Assembly (NCBI GenBank): GCA_021816665.1
Contig: JAKAXI010000053.1
Span: 1 to 9,561 of the forward strand
Source: Bacillota bacterium
Lineage (GTDB): Bacteria; Bacillota; Bacilli; Alicyclobacillales; Alicyclobacillaceae
DNA length: 9,561 bases
Reading direction: 5' to 3'
Each line of letters opens with the position of its first letter. Positions within the stretch are counted from its first letter, which is position 1. The notes beneath the pieces are model-generated. The model did not search any database and was not told the DNA's origin. It was given only the letters and a program-made list of their open reading frames with translations. Positions 1 through 7,261 of the stretch are shown here, one piece after another. The position numbers and the translations under genes were made by a program.

Positions 1-1490
1 GCTTCCGCGTGGATGTAAGAGATCTCCTTCAGCTTCAGCGAACCTTCCAATGCGACTGCAAAATCGAGCCCACGACCGATAAAAAATGTGTCATTTACGT
101 GCGCCCAGTCCTGCGCAAACTTTTCGATCTGCGGCGCTGTGTCAAGCACTTGGTCGGCGACCTGCGGCAGGCCATCAATGCCTTTCAACACGGCATGCAG
201 GTCATCTACACTGATGCGGTTGCGTTCCACTGCAAAGTGGAGAGCTAACAGGTACAACACCACCAACTGCGTGGTGTAGGCCTTGGTTGACGCCACTGCA
301 ATTTCTGGTCCCGCTTGCGTGACGAGCACATCGTCAGCCTCACGAGCTGCTGAGCTGCCGACAACATTCGTGATCGCCAATACCCGACGCCCGCGTCGCT
401 TTGCCTCTCGCAATGCAGCCAAGGTGTCCGCAGTCTCTCCCGACTGACTGATCACGACGACCAGCGTGTTGTCCGTCTGAATAGGCTCGCGGTACCGGTA
501 CTCGGATGCGATGTCCACCTCGACCGGGATTCCAGCCAACTCTTCAAGAACGGCCTTGCCAACCAGCCCCGCGTGCCACGCAGTCCCACAGGCAACGACG
601 TGAATGCGGTCCACCTGCTCTGCGTAACCCGCCGGCCACTTCAGTTCTGTCAGCGTGACCGACTTTAAGTCCTCAGAAACCCGGCCGATCAGTGTATCGC
701 GAATCGCTTTGGGCTGTTCGTGAATCTCCTTGAGCATAAAGTGGTCGTAGCCGCCTCGCTCTGCTGCAACAGCATCCCACGTGACTTTGTAGACTTCTTT
801 CTGCACCGGTTCACCGTCAATCGTAAAGCACGTCACTTGATTCGCATCGAGTACCGCCATTTCGCCGTCTTCCAGGACGTAGATGTCGCGCGTGTACTCA
901 AGAATCGCAGGAATATCGGATGCGACAAAGTTCTCGCCTTGCCCAAGCCCGACGATGAGTGGGCTTGACTTGCGCATGGCGATAATGGTGCCTGGCGCAT
1001 CTTTGGTGATAGCTACAAGCGCGTACGCCCCGTGCAGGCGCTTGCCGACTTGGACCATGGTCTGCATGAAGTCGCCGTTGTACAGTTCCTCAATCAGGTG
1101 TACGACGACTTCGGTATCTGTTTCCGATTTGAACTGATGGCCCTTCGCCGTCAACTCTTCGCGAAGTGCCAGGTAATTCTCGACGATGCCATTGTGCACA
1201 ATGGCAAAACGGCCACTACAGTCCTGGTGCGGATGCGCATTTTCATCTGACGGGCGACCGTGTGTCGCCCAGCGTGTGTGTCCAATGCCAAGGCTTCCCT
1301 GTACGGGTTCCGTGCTGAGTCTCTCCTCAAGCGCGGACAGCCGACCGACGGCTTTGACGACACGCAGTTGCTTGTCGTCGATCGTCGCGATTCCAGATGA
1401 ATCGTAGCCGCGGTACTCCAATTTCCTCAACCCGCCGACAACAACTTCCGACACGTTCCGTGGTCCAACGTACCCAACGATTCCACACAT
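1..1490 (-). CDS. glmS: Glutamine--fructose-6-phosphate aminotransferase (isomerizing), C-terminus cut off by the window edge
   Basis: This cytoplasmic enzyme makes glucosamine-6-phosphate from fructose-6-phosphate and glutamine, the first committed step to UDP-GlcNAc. The visible 496 codons begin MCGIVGYVG, so Cys2 becomes the N-terminal nucleophile of the glutaminase domain after Met removal. That domain (about residues 2-220) also carries EYRGYDSSG (25-33), HTRWATHG (71-78) and HNGIVEN (99-105). The first SIS sugar-isomerase domain follows, with CGTAWHA (301-307), SQSGETADT (348-356) and STKAYT (401-406). The second SIS domain starts near 460 and runs off the left edge with GSLKLKEISYIHAEA. 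The family is about 600 residues long, so roughly 100 are missing. AAGGAGG (1504-1510) lies 13 bases before the ATG, which is rather long spacing, but the conserved N-terminus fixes the start. The glmS ribozyme lies just upstream, so expression should fall when glucosamine-6-phosphate rises. Confidence 0.97.
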   Translation of the reverse strand, partial: MCGIVGYVGPRNVSEVVVGGLRKLEYRGYDSSGIATIDDKQLRVVKAVGRLSALEERLSTEPVQGSLGIGHTRWATHGRPSDENAHPHQDCSGRFAIVHNGIVENYLALREELTAKGHQFKSETDTEVVVHLIEELYNGDFMQTMVQVGKRLHGAYALVAITKDAPGTIIAMRKSSPLIVGLGQGENFVASDIPAILEYTRDIYVLEDGEMAVLDANQVTCFTIDGEPVQKEVYKVTWDAVAAERGGYDHFMLKEIHEQPKAIRDTLIGRVSEDLKSVTLTELKWPAGYAEQVDRIHVVACGTAWHAGLVGKAVLEELAGIPVEVDIASEYRYREPIQTDNTLVVVISQSGETADTLAALREAKRRGRRVLAITNVVGSSAAREADDVLVTQAGPEIAVASTKAYTTQLVVLYLLALHFAVERNRISVDDLHAVLKGIDGLPQVADQVLDTAPQIEKFAQDWAHVNDTFFIGRGLDFAVALEGSLKLKEISYIHAE

Positions 1491-1532
1491 GAACGGTATC
1501 GTTCCTCCTTGGTTGACCTACTCACTCTTGTG

Positions 1533-1690
1533 CCACGAGTCACCTCATGGTTTTCGAGCCCTGTTTGCGGCGCGGTCCACGCCGGGAGGCACCCGCCGAA
1601 TGGTTCGCCTACCTCCTCCGCGTCAACTGACGAGGACTGTGAGTTCCGAGTGGAATGGCCCACTGCCCCGGGAGTCAGTCCTGGCGCTAT
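1533..1690 (-). ncRNA. glmS ribozyme / riboswitch in the glmS leader
   Basis: This self-cleaving RNA uses glucosamine-6-phosphate as cofactor and destabilises glmS mRNA. On the minus strand the cleavage-site signature AGCGCCAGGAC lies at 1688-1678, so the cut is expected between A1688 and G1687. Stem P1 pairs GACTGAC (1680-1674) with GTCAGTT (1631-1625), which runs into the invariant AGTTGACG. P1 is longer than in B. subtilis and carries an apical CC-ATTCCACTC-GG loop that resembles the Thermoanaerobacter RNA. Next come GGAGGT (1616-1611), the conserved core TTCGGCGGGTGCCTCCCGG, a GC-rich P4 hairpin (CGGCG/CGCCG), and a terminal hairpin CCATGAG-GTGA-CTCGTGG (1550-1533) with a GNRA loop. The glmS ribosome site begins about 23 bases further on. 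Identification rests on recalled B. subtilis and T. tengcongensis sequences, which match strongly in the core. Confidence 0.95.
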
Positions 1691-1694
1691 CTGT

Positions 1695-1731
1695 GTGTCG
1701 TAGAGTGGAAGATTCAGATTCACTGCGACAC
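1695..1731 (-). other. Hairpin just upstream of the ribozyme cleavage site
   Basis: GTGTCG (1731-1726) pairs with CGACAC (1700-1695) on the minus strand, and an inner AGTG/CACT segment can extend the stem. It ends seven bases before the ribozyme cleavage site. No run of T follows, so it does not look like an intrinsic terminator. It might shape or protect the 5' cleavage fragment or keep the leader out of the ribozyme fold. It could also be chance pairing. Confidence 0.45.
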
Positions 1732-1753
1732 CCTTGCTCGCTCCTCGGGTCGC

Positions 1754-1843
1754 CTACCGAACGCGACTCCGGCATTTTACGCACCGTGATGTCGAAGTGA
1801 AACCTGTCCGGTTGACTTCCCACCGGGTTGCTGACCCGTTCAT
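1754..1843 (-). other. Possible 29-residue upstream ORF between glmM and the glmS ribozyme
   Basis: Just after the glmM stop, GAAAGGAGGTG (1864-1854) matches the 16S anti-Shine-Dalgarno complement over 11 bases. The only nearby ATG, at 1843, lies 12 bases beyond GGAGG. It opens a 29-codon frame ending in TAG at 1754. The predicted peptide starts MNGSATRWEV, is rich in Arg and contains a CVKC pair. I do not recognise it. A longer frame in another phase runs into the ribozyme and is not credible. It could be a leader peptide, a remnant of a lost gene, or a ribosome site with no protein. The true glmS start has a similar spacing (13), so the distance alone does not exclude translation. Confidence 0.25.
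1774..1801 (-). promoter_or_regulatory. Possible sigma-A promoter for the glmS leader
   Basis: On the minus strand, TTCACT (1801-1796) and TAAAAT (1779-1774) are separated by 16 bases. The -10 matches five of six consensus positions and the -35 matches four. Transcription would start near 1767, upstream of the hairpin and ribozyme. It overlaps the possible short ORF at 1843-1754, so both may not be real. glmS could instead be read through from glmM, because no terminator was seen between them. Confidence 0.3.
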
Positions 1844-1876
1844 TAGCCGCCAACACCTCCTTTCCTAGCCTCACTG

Positions 1877-3217
1877 TCAGTTGCCGAGTTCGTCCTTTAT
1901 GACCTTTGCCATCTCTTCGACACAACTGCGCAGCAGCACCTCATCAGGACCCTCTGCCATTACACGCACAATCGACTCAGTTCCTGACTCGCGCACAAGG
2001 ACGCGCCCTTGACTGCCGAGTTGCTTTTCACAGGCATCCATTACCGTGAGGATAGCTGGGTTGTCTCGCCACGCGCGTTTGTCTCGCACACGGATGTTCT
2101 CCAGCAACTGCGGGTATCGCGTCATGACTTTCGCCAGTTGGCCGAGCGGTGCTTGTTTCTGAACCATCGTATGCACGAGTTGCAGCGCTGTGAGGACACC
2201 GTCACCAGTAGTTGAATGATTGAGGAAGATGACATGTCCTGACTGTTCACCGCCGAGTACGTAGTGCCCGGCACGCATCGTTTCCATCACATAGCGATCG
2301 CCGACAGCGGTTCGCTCTACCGAAATGCCGCGATCGGCCATCGCTTTGACGAAACCAAGGTTGCTCATCACAGTTGCTACTACCGTGTCGTTCGTTAGTA
2401 CTCCTTGTTCGTGCATGTGCAAAGCGCTGATTGCGAGAATATAATCGCCGTCGACGACCTGCCCGGTCTCATCGACTGCAATCAACCGATCGGCATCCCC
2501 GTCAAACGCTAGACCCACATCGGCTCCGTGCTCGAGCACTGCGCGCTGTACGACGTGTGGGTAGGTCGATCCGCAACCGACGTTGATGTTGGTACCGTCC
2601 GGCTGGTCGTTGACCACGGTGACCTTGGCCCCGAGGGCACGGAACACATGTGGTGCAATTTGATAAGCCGCTCCATTTGCACAGTCGAGGATGACGTGCA
2701 AGCCTTCGAACGAAGAAGTGACCGTGCTCTGTAAAAACCTCTGATATGCAGCAACTCCAGGTTCCTCGTACACCCGCCCAATCTTCACGCCCTCTGGGCG
2801 AGGCAAGGTATCCTCCGCCTCAGTCAGCAGTCGCTCGAACTCCATTTCCACTTCGTCTAGCAATTTAAACCCGTCTCCGCCAAAAAACTTGATCCCGTTG
2901 TCTTCCACAGGATTGTGCGAAGCCGAAATCATCACGCCAGCGTCTGCGTGCAGCAGTCGCGTAACGTACGCTACACCCGGCGTACTGATGACTCCAAGGC
3001 GCAGTACATCCACACCCATCGACAAGATGCCACTGATTAGTGCACTCTCCAGCATGTCGCCAGAGATTCGGGTGTCTTTGCCGATCACAAAGCGCGCCCC
3101 TGCTTGATGGTCTGTCAGCAGATACGCGCCAATTCGTCCTAAACGATACGCCAACTCCGGCGTCAGGTCGCGATTTGCGACACCACGGACGCCGTCGGTT
3201 CCAAACAATCGAGACAA
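1877..3217 (-). CDS. glmM: Phosphoglucosamine mutase
   Basis: GlmM converts glucosamine-6-phosphate to glucosamine-1-phosphate in the cytoplasm, the step after GlmS on the way to UDP-GlcNAc. From TTG 3217 the protein is 446 residues and begins MSRLFGTDGVRGVAN, matching the usual family N-terminus. AAGGAG (3228-3233) lies 10 bases upstream. A GTG at 3226 in the same frame sits only one base from that site and is less likely. The phosphoserine loop ISASHNP places the catalytic serine at residue 100. A Mg-binding DGDADR motif lies mid-protein, GGEQSGH is the sugar-binding loop, and RESGTESIVRVM near the C-terminus binds phosphate. Length is normal for the family. It follows cdaR after an 84-base gap, in the conserved cdaA-cdaR-glmM order. 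GlmM is known to bind and inhibit CdaA in B. subtilis and Listeria. Confidence 0.96.
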   Translation of the reverse strand: MSRLFGTDGVRGVANRDLTPELAYRLGRIGAYLLTDHQAGARFVIGKDTRISGDMLESALISGILSMGVDVLRLGVISTPGVAYVTRLLHADAGVMISASHNPVEDNGIKFFGGDGFKLLDEVEMEFERLLTEAEDTLPRPEGVKIGRVYEEPGVAAYQRFLQSTVTSSFEGLHVILDCANGAAYQIAPHVFRALGAKVTVVNDQPDGTNINVGCGSTYPHVVQRAVLEHGADVGLAFDGDADRLIAVDETGQVVDGDYILAISALHMHEQGVLTNDTVVATVMSNLGFVKAMADRGISVERTAVGDRYVMETMRAGHYVLGGEQSGHVIFLNHSTTGDGVLTALQLVHTMVQKQAPLGQLAKVMTRYPQLLENIRVRDKRAWRDNPAILTVMDACEKQLGSQGRVLVRESGTESIVRVMAEGPDEVLLRSCVEEMAKVIKDELGN

Positions 3218-3301
3218 GAGACGCACACTCCTTCAGAAATCCCCACTCATTCTGCCACAGAGAACCCGATCCGACAATGGCGTAAAATCACAGCTCATGA
3301 C

Positions 3302-4534
3302 TTAATGTGCGGCCCCAGACACGGTCACAGTTGCGGTTCGCTGCGAGAGTTGAGTGACTTGAACCCACGCGGGCACGAGTACCTCGATAGTTGCACTGGT
3401 GCTGTTATTGGCAAGTGTCGATGCATCAATATACACCGTAAGGTTGTTCGCGGTGAGTGCGCTAACGACTGACTGCGGGCCTGAGACAGTCAGATTCACA
3501 GTGTGAGTCGACGGCAGTTTGACTGTCTCTCCTGTGGAAGCGTGTTGGATTTGAATTGGAACGCCTGTAAACGTGCGCGACAAACTCTTTTCGACTTTCA
3601 CCGTCACTGCAACAGACGCCGGTGACGCATTCTGCACTCCATTTTGGAGCGGAACTGGAACTTGTAAAGTGCGGGTCGATTGGAGACCTGTGACATCTAC
3701 GGGAAGTTGAATCTGAAGCGGCCCGCCGTTCGGTTGCGTTGGGATCGTCCCGGTCACTTGCACGGTCCCCGGCGTCACCTGTAAACCAGCGATTGCGTAC
3801 CCCCCTGCTGGCAGGCCGACGACTTCCGGTTGGATCTGCGCTGTCTCAGCGGGTGTGTTGACAGGTACAGTCACCGTACAGTTCACCGGCGACGTCGTGA
3901 CGTTCGGCACGGGGTTCCCCTTGGCGTCGACCGGGATCAGGTTTGCTATGTGCGTTACCGTCTGTGTTGCGCTAGCGACCGACACGTTTGCAATGACGCG
4001 CGCGACACGCGACACATCCCCCTGTGCACCGCTGACTTGTACCGCAGCTACGTCCGTGCTCGCTTGTCCTAGCGAATAGCCGCTCTGGGGACTACCTTGT
4101 ACGTCTACTGTCACGTTGAACGAGCGAGTAACCGCTGGAGCTAACGTAACGGTCACCAAGGACGGCTGCACAGAAAAACTGCTACTGTGCAGTGCCGGCA
4201 TGTTCAAGGCAGCGACGTGTATCTGATGTGTGCCTGCGGTCAGTCCACGGGCATCTGCAACCAAAGTCACGCCGAGCATCTTTGCAGGCAATCCAGGCAA
4301 ATCTTGCACGCTGGCGTTTACCACCACGGCGCCGCGACTTGGCTCTACGGATGTAACGACGAAACCGTGCGGTGCCTCGACCTGTATCGCCTTCGGAAAT
4401 TGCTGCGAGATGCCGATACCATTCGACGCCCCTGTGGCGCCGCTGTTCGGCGCGTGAACTCCGAGCCACAGAGCAACAGCGAGAATAATTGCGATCACTC
4501 GCAACATCGTGTTGTTCATCAGCAGCCGATCCAT
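3302..4534 (-). CDS. cdaR: CdaA regulatory protein CdaR (YbbR-domain membrane protein)
   Basis: CdaR is a membrane-anchored extracytoplasmic protein that modulates the diadenylate cyclase CdaA. The 410-residue product starts MDRLLMNNTMLRVIAII, closely resembling the known YbbR N-terminus. One membrane segment lies at about 11-27, and the rest is expected outside the cell. The remainder is beta-rich, Val/Thr/Pro-rich sequence that divides into about four YbbR repeats (roughly 48-132, 137-225, 230-315 and 320-406). Each ends in a strand such as VTVTL, CTVTV, VAVTV or TVTVSG. It is somewhat shorter than B. subtilis YbbR (about 480 residues). The ATG lies one base after the cdaA stop, which suggests translational coupling. 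The local ribosome site (AAAGGCGG) is weak, in line with that. Confidence 0.93.
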   Translation of the reverse strand: MDRLLMNNTMLRVIAIILAVALWLGVHAPNSGATGASNGIGISQQFPKAIQVEAPHGFVVTSVEPSRGAVVVNASVQDLPGLPAKMLGVTLVADARGLTAGTHQIHVAALNMPALHSSSFSVQPSLVTVTLAPAVTRSFNVTVDVQGSPQSGYSLGQASTDVAAVQVSGAQGDVSRVARVIANVSVASATQTVTHIANLIPVDAKGNPVPNVTTSPVNCTVTVPVNTPAETAQIQPEVVGLPAGGYAIAGLQVTPGTVQVTGTIPTQPNGGPLQIQLPVDVTGLQSTRTLQVPVPLQNGVQNASPASVAVTVKVEKSLSRTFTGVPIQIQHASTGETVKLPSTHTVNLTVSGPQSVVSALTANNLTVYIDASTLANNSTSATIEVLVPAWVQVTQLSQRTATVTVSGAAH

Positions 4535-4535
4535 G

Positions 4536-5354
4536 TCAGGATTCCGCCTTTCGTTTGAACCACGACACCGGTTTCGATTGAGGGGAAACCAACAGGTTCT
4601 GTAATTGCTCGGTCAGGGCGCTTTCGCTGAAGTTGCGGGTCAACACTCCATCTACCGCGACAGACACTTGTCCGGTTTCTTCAGACACGACAACGACGAC
4701 CGCGTCCGACTGCTCGGTCAGACCAATCGCAGCTCTGTGCCTGGTGCCAAGCTTTTTGTCCAAATCACGGTCATCGGTCAGCGGCAGAAAACAGCCAGCA
4801 GCGACCAGTCGACTGCCGCGAATAATCACAGCTCCGTCGTGAAGAGGCGTGTTCGGGATAAACGTGTTGATCAGCAGTTCCGAACTGGCGACAGCTTCGA
4901 TCAGTGTCCCGGTCTCGGTGTATTCAGTGAGACCTGTCCGCCGCTCGATCGCGACGAGCGCACCGATACGATTTTTGGACAACACCTGTGCAGCCTTTAC
5001 GACTTCAGAGATGACGTGACGAGTGTCTTCTGCGGATGCGTTACCGAAGGAAAAGCGAAAGAATCCGCCACGTCCCAGTTGATCGAGCGCACGGCGCAGT
5101 TCAGGTTGAAATACGACCGGGATCGCGATGAACCCAATCGTGATGATTTTATTGAGCAACCAATTGAGCGCCTGCAAGTGCAGCACGCTGCTGATGGCGG
5201 TCGCGATGAGGATCACGATGACGCCTTTGAGCAGTTGTACCGCACGGGTACCGCGAATCAGCACCAGGAAGCGGTAAAGGACAAAGGCGACAATCAGGAT
5301 GTCAATGATGTCAAGTACAGTAAACTTGCGCAAGACTTCCAGCCACAACGCCAT
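4536..5354 (-). CDS. cdaA: Membrane diadenylate cyclase CdaA (c-di-AMP synthase)
   Basis: CdaA condenses two ATP molecules into c-di-AMP, which controls potassium and osmolyte balance and cell-wall homeostasis. The product is 272 residues, close to B. subtilis CdaA (273). Hydrophobic segments at about 15-34, 43-59 and 66-83 form the membrane part. The linker FQPELRRALDQLGRG (82-96) precedes the DAC domain. Both catalytic signatures are intact: DGA at 173-175 within NTPLHDGAVI, and RHR at 205-207 within GTRHRAA. SEETGQVSVA (224-233) is also typical. GGTGG precedes the ATG by seven bases (minus strand 5366-5362). The conserved order cdaA-cdaR-glmM-glmS follows. In B. subtilis sigW-rsiW lies just upstream of cdaA, but here an SGNH hydrolase gene occupies that place. 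Confidence 0.96.
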   Translation of the reverse strand: MALWLEVLRKFTVLDIIDILIVAFVLYRFLVLIRGTRAVQLLKGVIVILIATAISSVLHLQALNWLLNKIITIGFIAIPVVFQPELRRALDQLGRGGFFRFSFGNASAEDTRHVISEVVKAAQVLSKNRIGALVAIERRTGLTEYTETGTLIEAVASSELLINTFIPNTPLHDGAVIIRGSRLVAAGCFLPLTDDRDLDKKLGTRHRAAIGLTEQSDAVVVVVSEETGQVSVAVDGVLTRNFSESALTEQLQNLLVSPQSKPVSWFKRKAES

Positions 5355-5426
5355 TTATTTGCCACCTATCCTGGACAACGCTGGCCCTTTCGCTTCCCTC
5401 CATTGTTTCGTACTCGCATAACTGAG

Positions 5427-6149
5427 TCAAGTAGTCGTGGGCATTCTGTGTCTGCGGGTCGCAAGGCCCGGACGAGGTTTTCCCGGTTTACTCAGGCGCT
5501 TGGAGTGTGCCTGGTCGCTGCGCCTTTTGTAGACCGACAACAAGGCCTGCGCGATGCGTTGATGACCCGTGTCGTTCGGGTGCACAGGGTTGCCGCGCAA
5601 CTTGATGTCACGAATCTGTCCGCGCTGATAGCCGTCGATCAGGGCCTCTTCCCGCCCCTGAAACACGGCATCGAGGTCGACGATTCGCAAGTGATGTCGT
5701 TTTGCTACCCTGCGAATCGAACGGTTCAGCGCATTCGTGTATTCAGCCGCTAAGAGAGAGTTGGGAAAAGGATTGTAGATGGTGCACAAGATCACGGTCG
5801 ACGTCGGCCGGGACACGCATTCCACCACTTCCGTCAGGTTGTCGTAAAGGCGACCAGCAACCTTCATCACGTGTCCGGGATTACTCTCCACTAACCAAGG
5901 TGCTGCCCACAACAAGTCGTTGCCCCCGATTAAAATTGTCACAACTCGCGCTTCGTCCCAAATACACTCGGGAGTCCGCCGGACGGCTCGCAACAACTGT
6001 TTTGAGGTCCATCCTGGTTTCGCACACGTGTACAAACTGACGTTTCCCTTCCTCGCGAGCGCCCGACGAACTCTAGCCACGAAACTTCGCTCATCCTGCG
6101 AAGCGCTGTATCCGAACGTGATCGAATCCCCAAGCGCAGCGTACAGCAC
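5427..6149 (-). CDS. SGNH/GDSL-family hydrolase (esterase/lipase-like)
   Basis: This is a serine hydrolase of the SGNH superfamily with unknown substrate. The start chosen is GTG 6149, seven bases after a perfect AAGGAGG (6157-6163), giving 240 residues. The open frame extends upstream to 6383, but that would cross the terminator and overlap rocF, and the extra residues are not family-like. Block I is ALGDSITFGYS with nucleophile Ser9. Block II is a shortened CAKPGWTS with Gly46. Block III is IGGND at 74-78 with Asn77. Block V is NPVHPNDTGH, with His190 as the likely catalytic base. The residue three before that His is Asn187 rather than the usual Asp. No signal peptide or membrane segment is visible, so it is probably cytoplasmic. 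The Arg/Lys/Pro-rich tail (about 209-240) lies outside the fold. It lies 72 bases upstream of cdaA and may be co-transcribed with it. Confidence 0.85.
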   Translation of the reverse strand: MLYAALGDSITFGYSASQDERSFVARVRRALARKGNVSLYTCAKPGWTSKQLLRAVRRTPECIWDEARVVTILIGGNDLLWAAPWLVESNPGHVMKVAGRLYDNLTEVVECVSRPTSTVILCTIYNPFPNSLLAAEYTNALNRSIRRVAKRHHLRIVDLDAVFQGREEALIDGYQRGQIRDIKLRGNPVHPNDTGHQRIAQALLSVYKRRSDQAHSKRLSKPGKPRPGLATRRHRMPTTT

Positions 6150-6255
6150 ACGAACCCCTCCTTCGCCCGTCTTGGTACGAAAGCCGCACGCGAACGAGGG
6201 TCGACGTGGGCCGACTGCTGTTACCGTATGTTTCGCAGTGCCTACCCGAAACGCC
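6150..6255 (-). other. Gap between the rocF terminator and the SGNH gene; no promoter recognised
   Basis: A promoter for the SGNH-cdaA-cdaR-glmM unit would be expected here. I searched for sigma-A, sigma-W (TGAAAC/CGTA) and sporulation-type boxes and saw no convincing pair. The only clear element is the AAGGAGG of the SGNH gene at 6157-6163. Confidence 0.4.
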
Positions 6256-6285
6256 AAAAGCCCACCCCGCTTGGGTTGGGCTTTT
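6256..6285 (-). terminator. Intrinsic terminator after rocF
   Basis: AAAAGCCCAACCC pairs with GGGGTGGGCTTTT around an AAGC loop, forming a 13-position stem with one mismatch. The flanking A and T runs make it work in either direction. It sits 27 bases past the rocF stop, so it probably separates the SpoIIM-like/rocF unit from the SGNH-cdaA-glmM unit. Confidence 0.85.
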
Positions 6286-6312
6286 GCGAACCAAGTGTTA
6301 AAACTGCGTTCT

Positions 6313-7209
6313 CTATATAACCGTCTTACCAAACAGCGACTGAGCGAGTTCGACGGCCATCCGGGCAGTCCGGTTTTCCGCATCCAAAATGGGGTTGACT
6401 TCCACGATGTCGACTGAAGTCACCTTCCTTGACGCGGCGAGCAGTTCCATCGCGAGGTGCCCTTCTCGGTATGTGACTCCGCCGTTAACCGGGGTTCCGA
6501 CACCAGGAGCGAACATCGGGTCAATCGCGTCGAGGTCGAGGCTCAGATGAATGCCATCCGTACCGTGCCCCGCGATCTCGATCGCCTCCTCCATTACAGC
6601 TGCCATCCCCATCCGGTCGATATCTGCCATGGTATAGGCGCGTATGCCAGTTTGACGAATCAAGGCGGCCTCGTCGGCGTCGATCGAGCGGATCCCGACG
6701 AGCACTACGTTTTTAGGATTCACCTTCGGGCTCTTGCCGCCGACGGCAAGCAGGTCTGCGTGGCCTTTCCCGACATTAACGGCGAGCGGCATACCGTGGA
6801 TATTGCCGGATGGCGTGGTCTCCTCCGTGTTCATGTCACCGTGCGCGTCGAACCAGATGACACCGTAAGACCGGCCGCCTGCAGCCACACCAGCAACACT
6901 GCCAATCGAGATGCTGTGGTCCCCGCCGAGCACAATCGGGATGTGGCCATCCGACATAACCTGGGCCACCTGTTCGTACAAGGCTTCACAAACCCGAGTC
7001 ACTTCCGGCAGGTATTTCAATTTTTCGTTGACAACTTGATGCATCTCCGGCGTCGGTACGTCGATGTTGCCGAGGTCTTTAACGACATACCCCAATTCCT
7101 GCAAACTCTCGGCAAGTCCGGCGTAGCGAATTGCACTCGGCCCCATATCGACTCCCCGTCGTCCTTGTCCGAGGTCCGATGGCGCTCCAATAATACGCAG
7201 TTCCTTCAC
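6313..7209 (-). CDS. rocF: Arginase
   Basis: Arginase hydrolyses L-arginine to ornithine and urea in the cytoplasm using two Mn ions. From GTG 7209 the protein is 298 residues, matching Bacillus RocF (about 296-299). AAAGGAG (7218-7224) lies eight bases upstream. An earlier in-frame GTG at 7218 overlaps that site and is less likely. The metal and active-site motifs are complete: GGDHS with His98; DAHGD with Asp121, His123 and Asp125; SGNIHGMP with His138; SLDLDAIDP with Asp225 and Asp227; and EVNP with Glu270. The N-terminal [20 protein letters not shown] and [11 protein letters not shown] favour arginase over agmatinase. It lies 52 bases after the SpoIIM-like gene and is followed by a terminator. 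No operator for an arginine regulator was recognised. Confidence 0.95.
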   Translation of the reverse strand: MKELRIIGAPSDLGQGRRGVDMGPSAIRYAGLAESLQELGYVVKDLGNIDVPTPEMHQVVNEKLKYLPEVTRVCEALYEQVAQVMSDGHIPIVLGGDHSISIGSVAGVAAGGRSYGVIWFDAHGDMNTEETTPSGNIHGMPLAVNVGKGHADLLAVGGKSPKVNPKNVVLVGIRSIDADEAALIRQTGIRAYTMADIDRMGMAAVMEEAIEIAGHGTDGIHLSLDLDAIDPMFAPGVGTPVNGGVTYREGHLAMELLAASRKVTSVDIVEVNPILDAENRTARMAVELAQSLFGKTVI

Positions 7210-7261
7210 AGACTCCACTCCTTTGTACTTGATGCCGCTCGCCTGACCACGTTGTTTGGGC

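Noticed and set aside
1427..1723. 98-codon minus-strand ORF over the ribozyme
   Set aside because: It lies across the glmS ribozyme and the glmS start; the RNA structure explains the sequence.
1821..1839. CGGGT/ACCCG hairpin after glmM as a terminator
   Set aside because: The stem is only about five pairs and no T run follows on either strand.
1623..1925. 100-codon minus-strand ORF crossing the glmM stop into the ribozyme
   Set aside because: It lacks a suitably spaced start, overlaps glmM and the ribozyme, and looks like shadow coding.
4605..5753. 382-codon plus-strand ORF opposite cdaA and the SGNH gene
   Set aside because: It is antisense to cdaA with intact catalytic motifs, has no ribosome site seen, and its low-complexity charged sequence resembles no family.
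6190..6235. GAAAC-type sigma-W/ECF promoter upstream of the SGNH gene on the minus strand
   Set aside because: A GAAAC is present but the nearest CGTC lies 23 bases on, not the 16-17 expected.
6150..6383. N-terminal extension of the SGNH frame up to 6383
   Set aside because: It would cross the rocF terminator and overlap rocF; the GTG at 6149 has a perfect ribosome site and sits right before the GDS motif.
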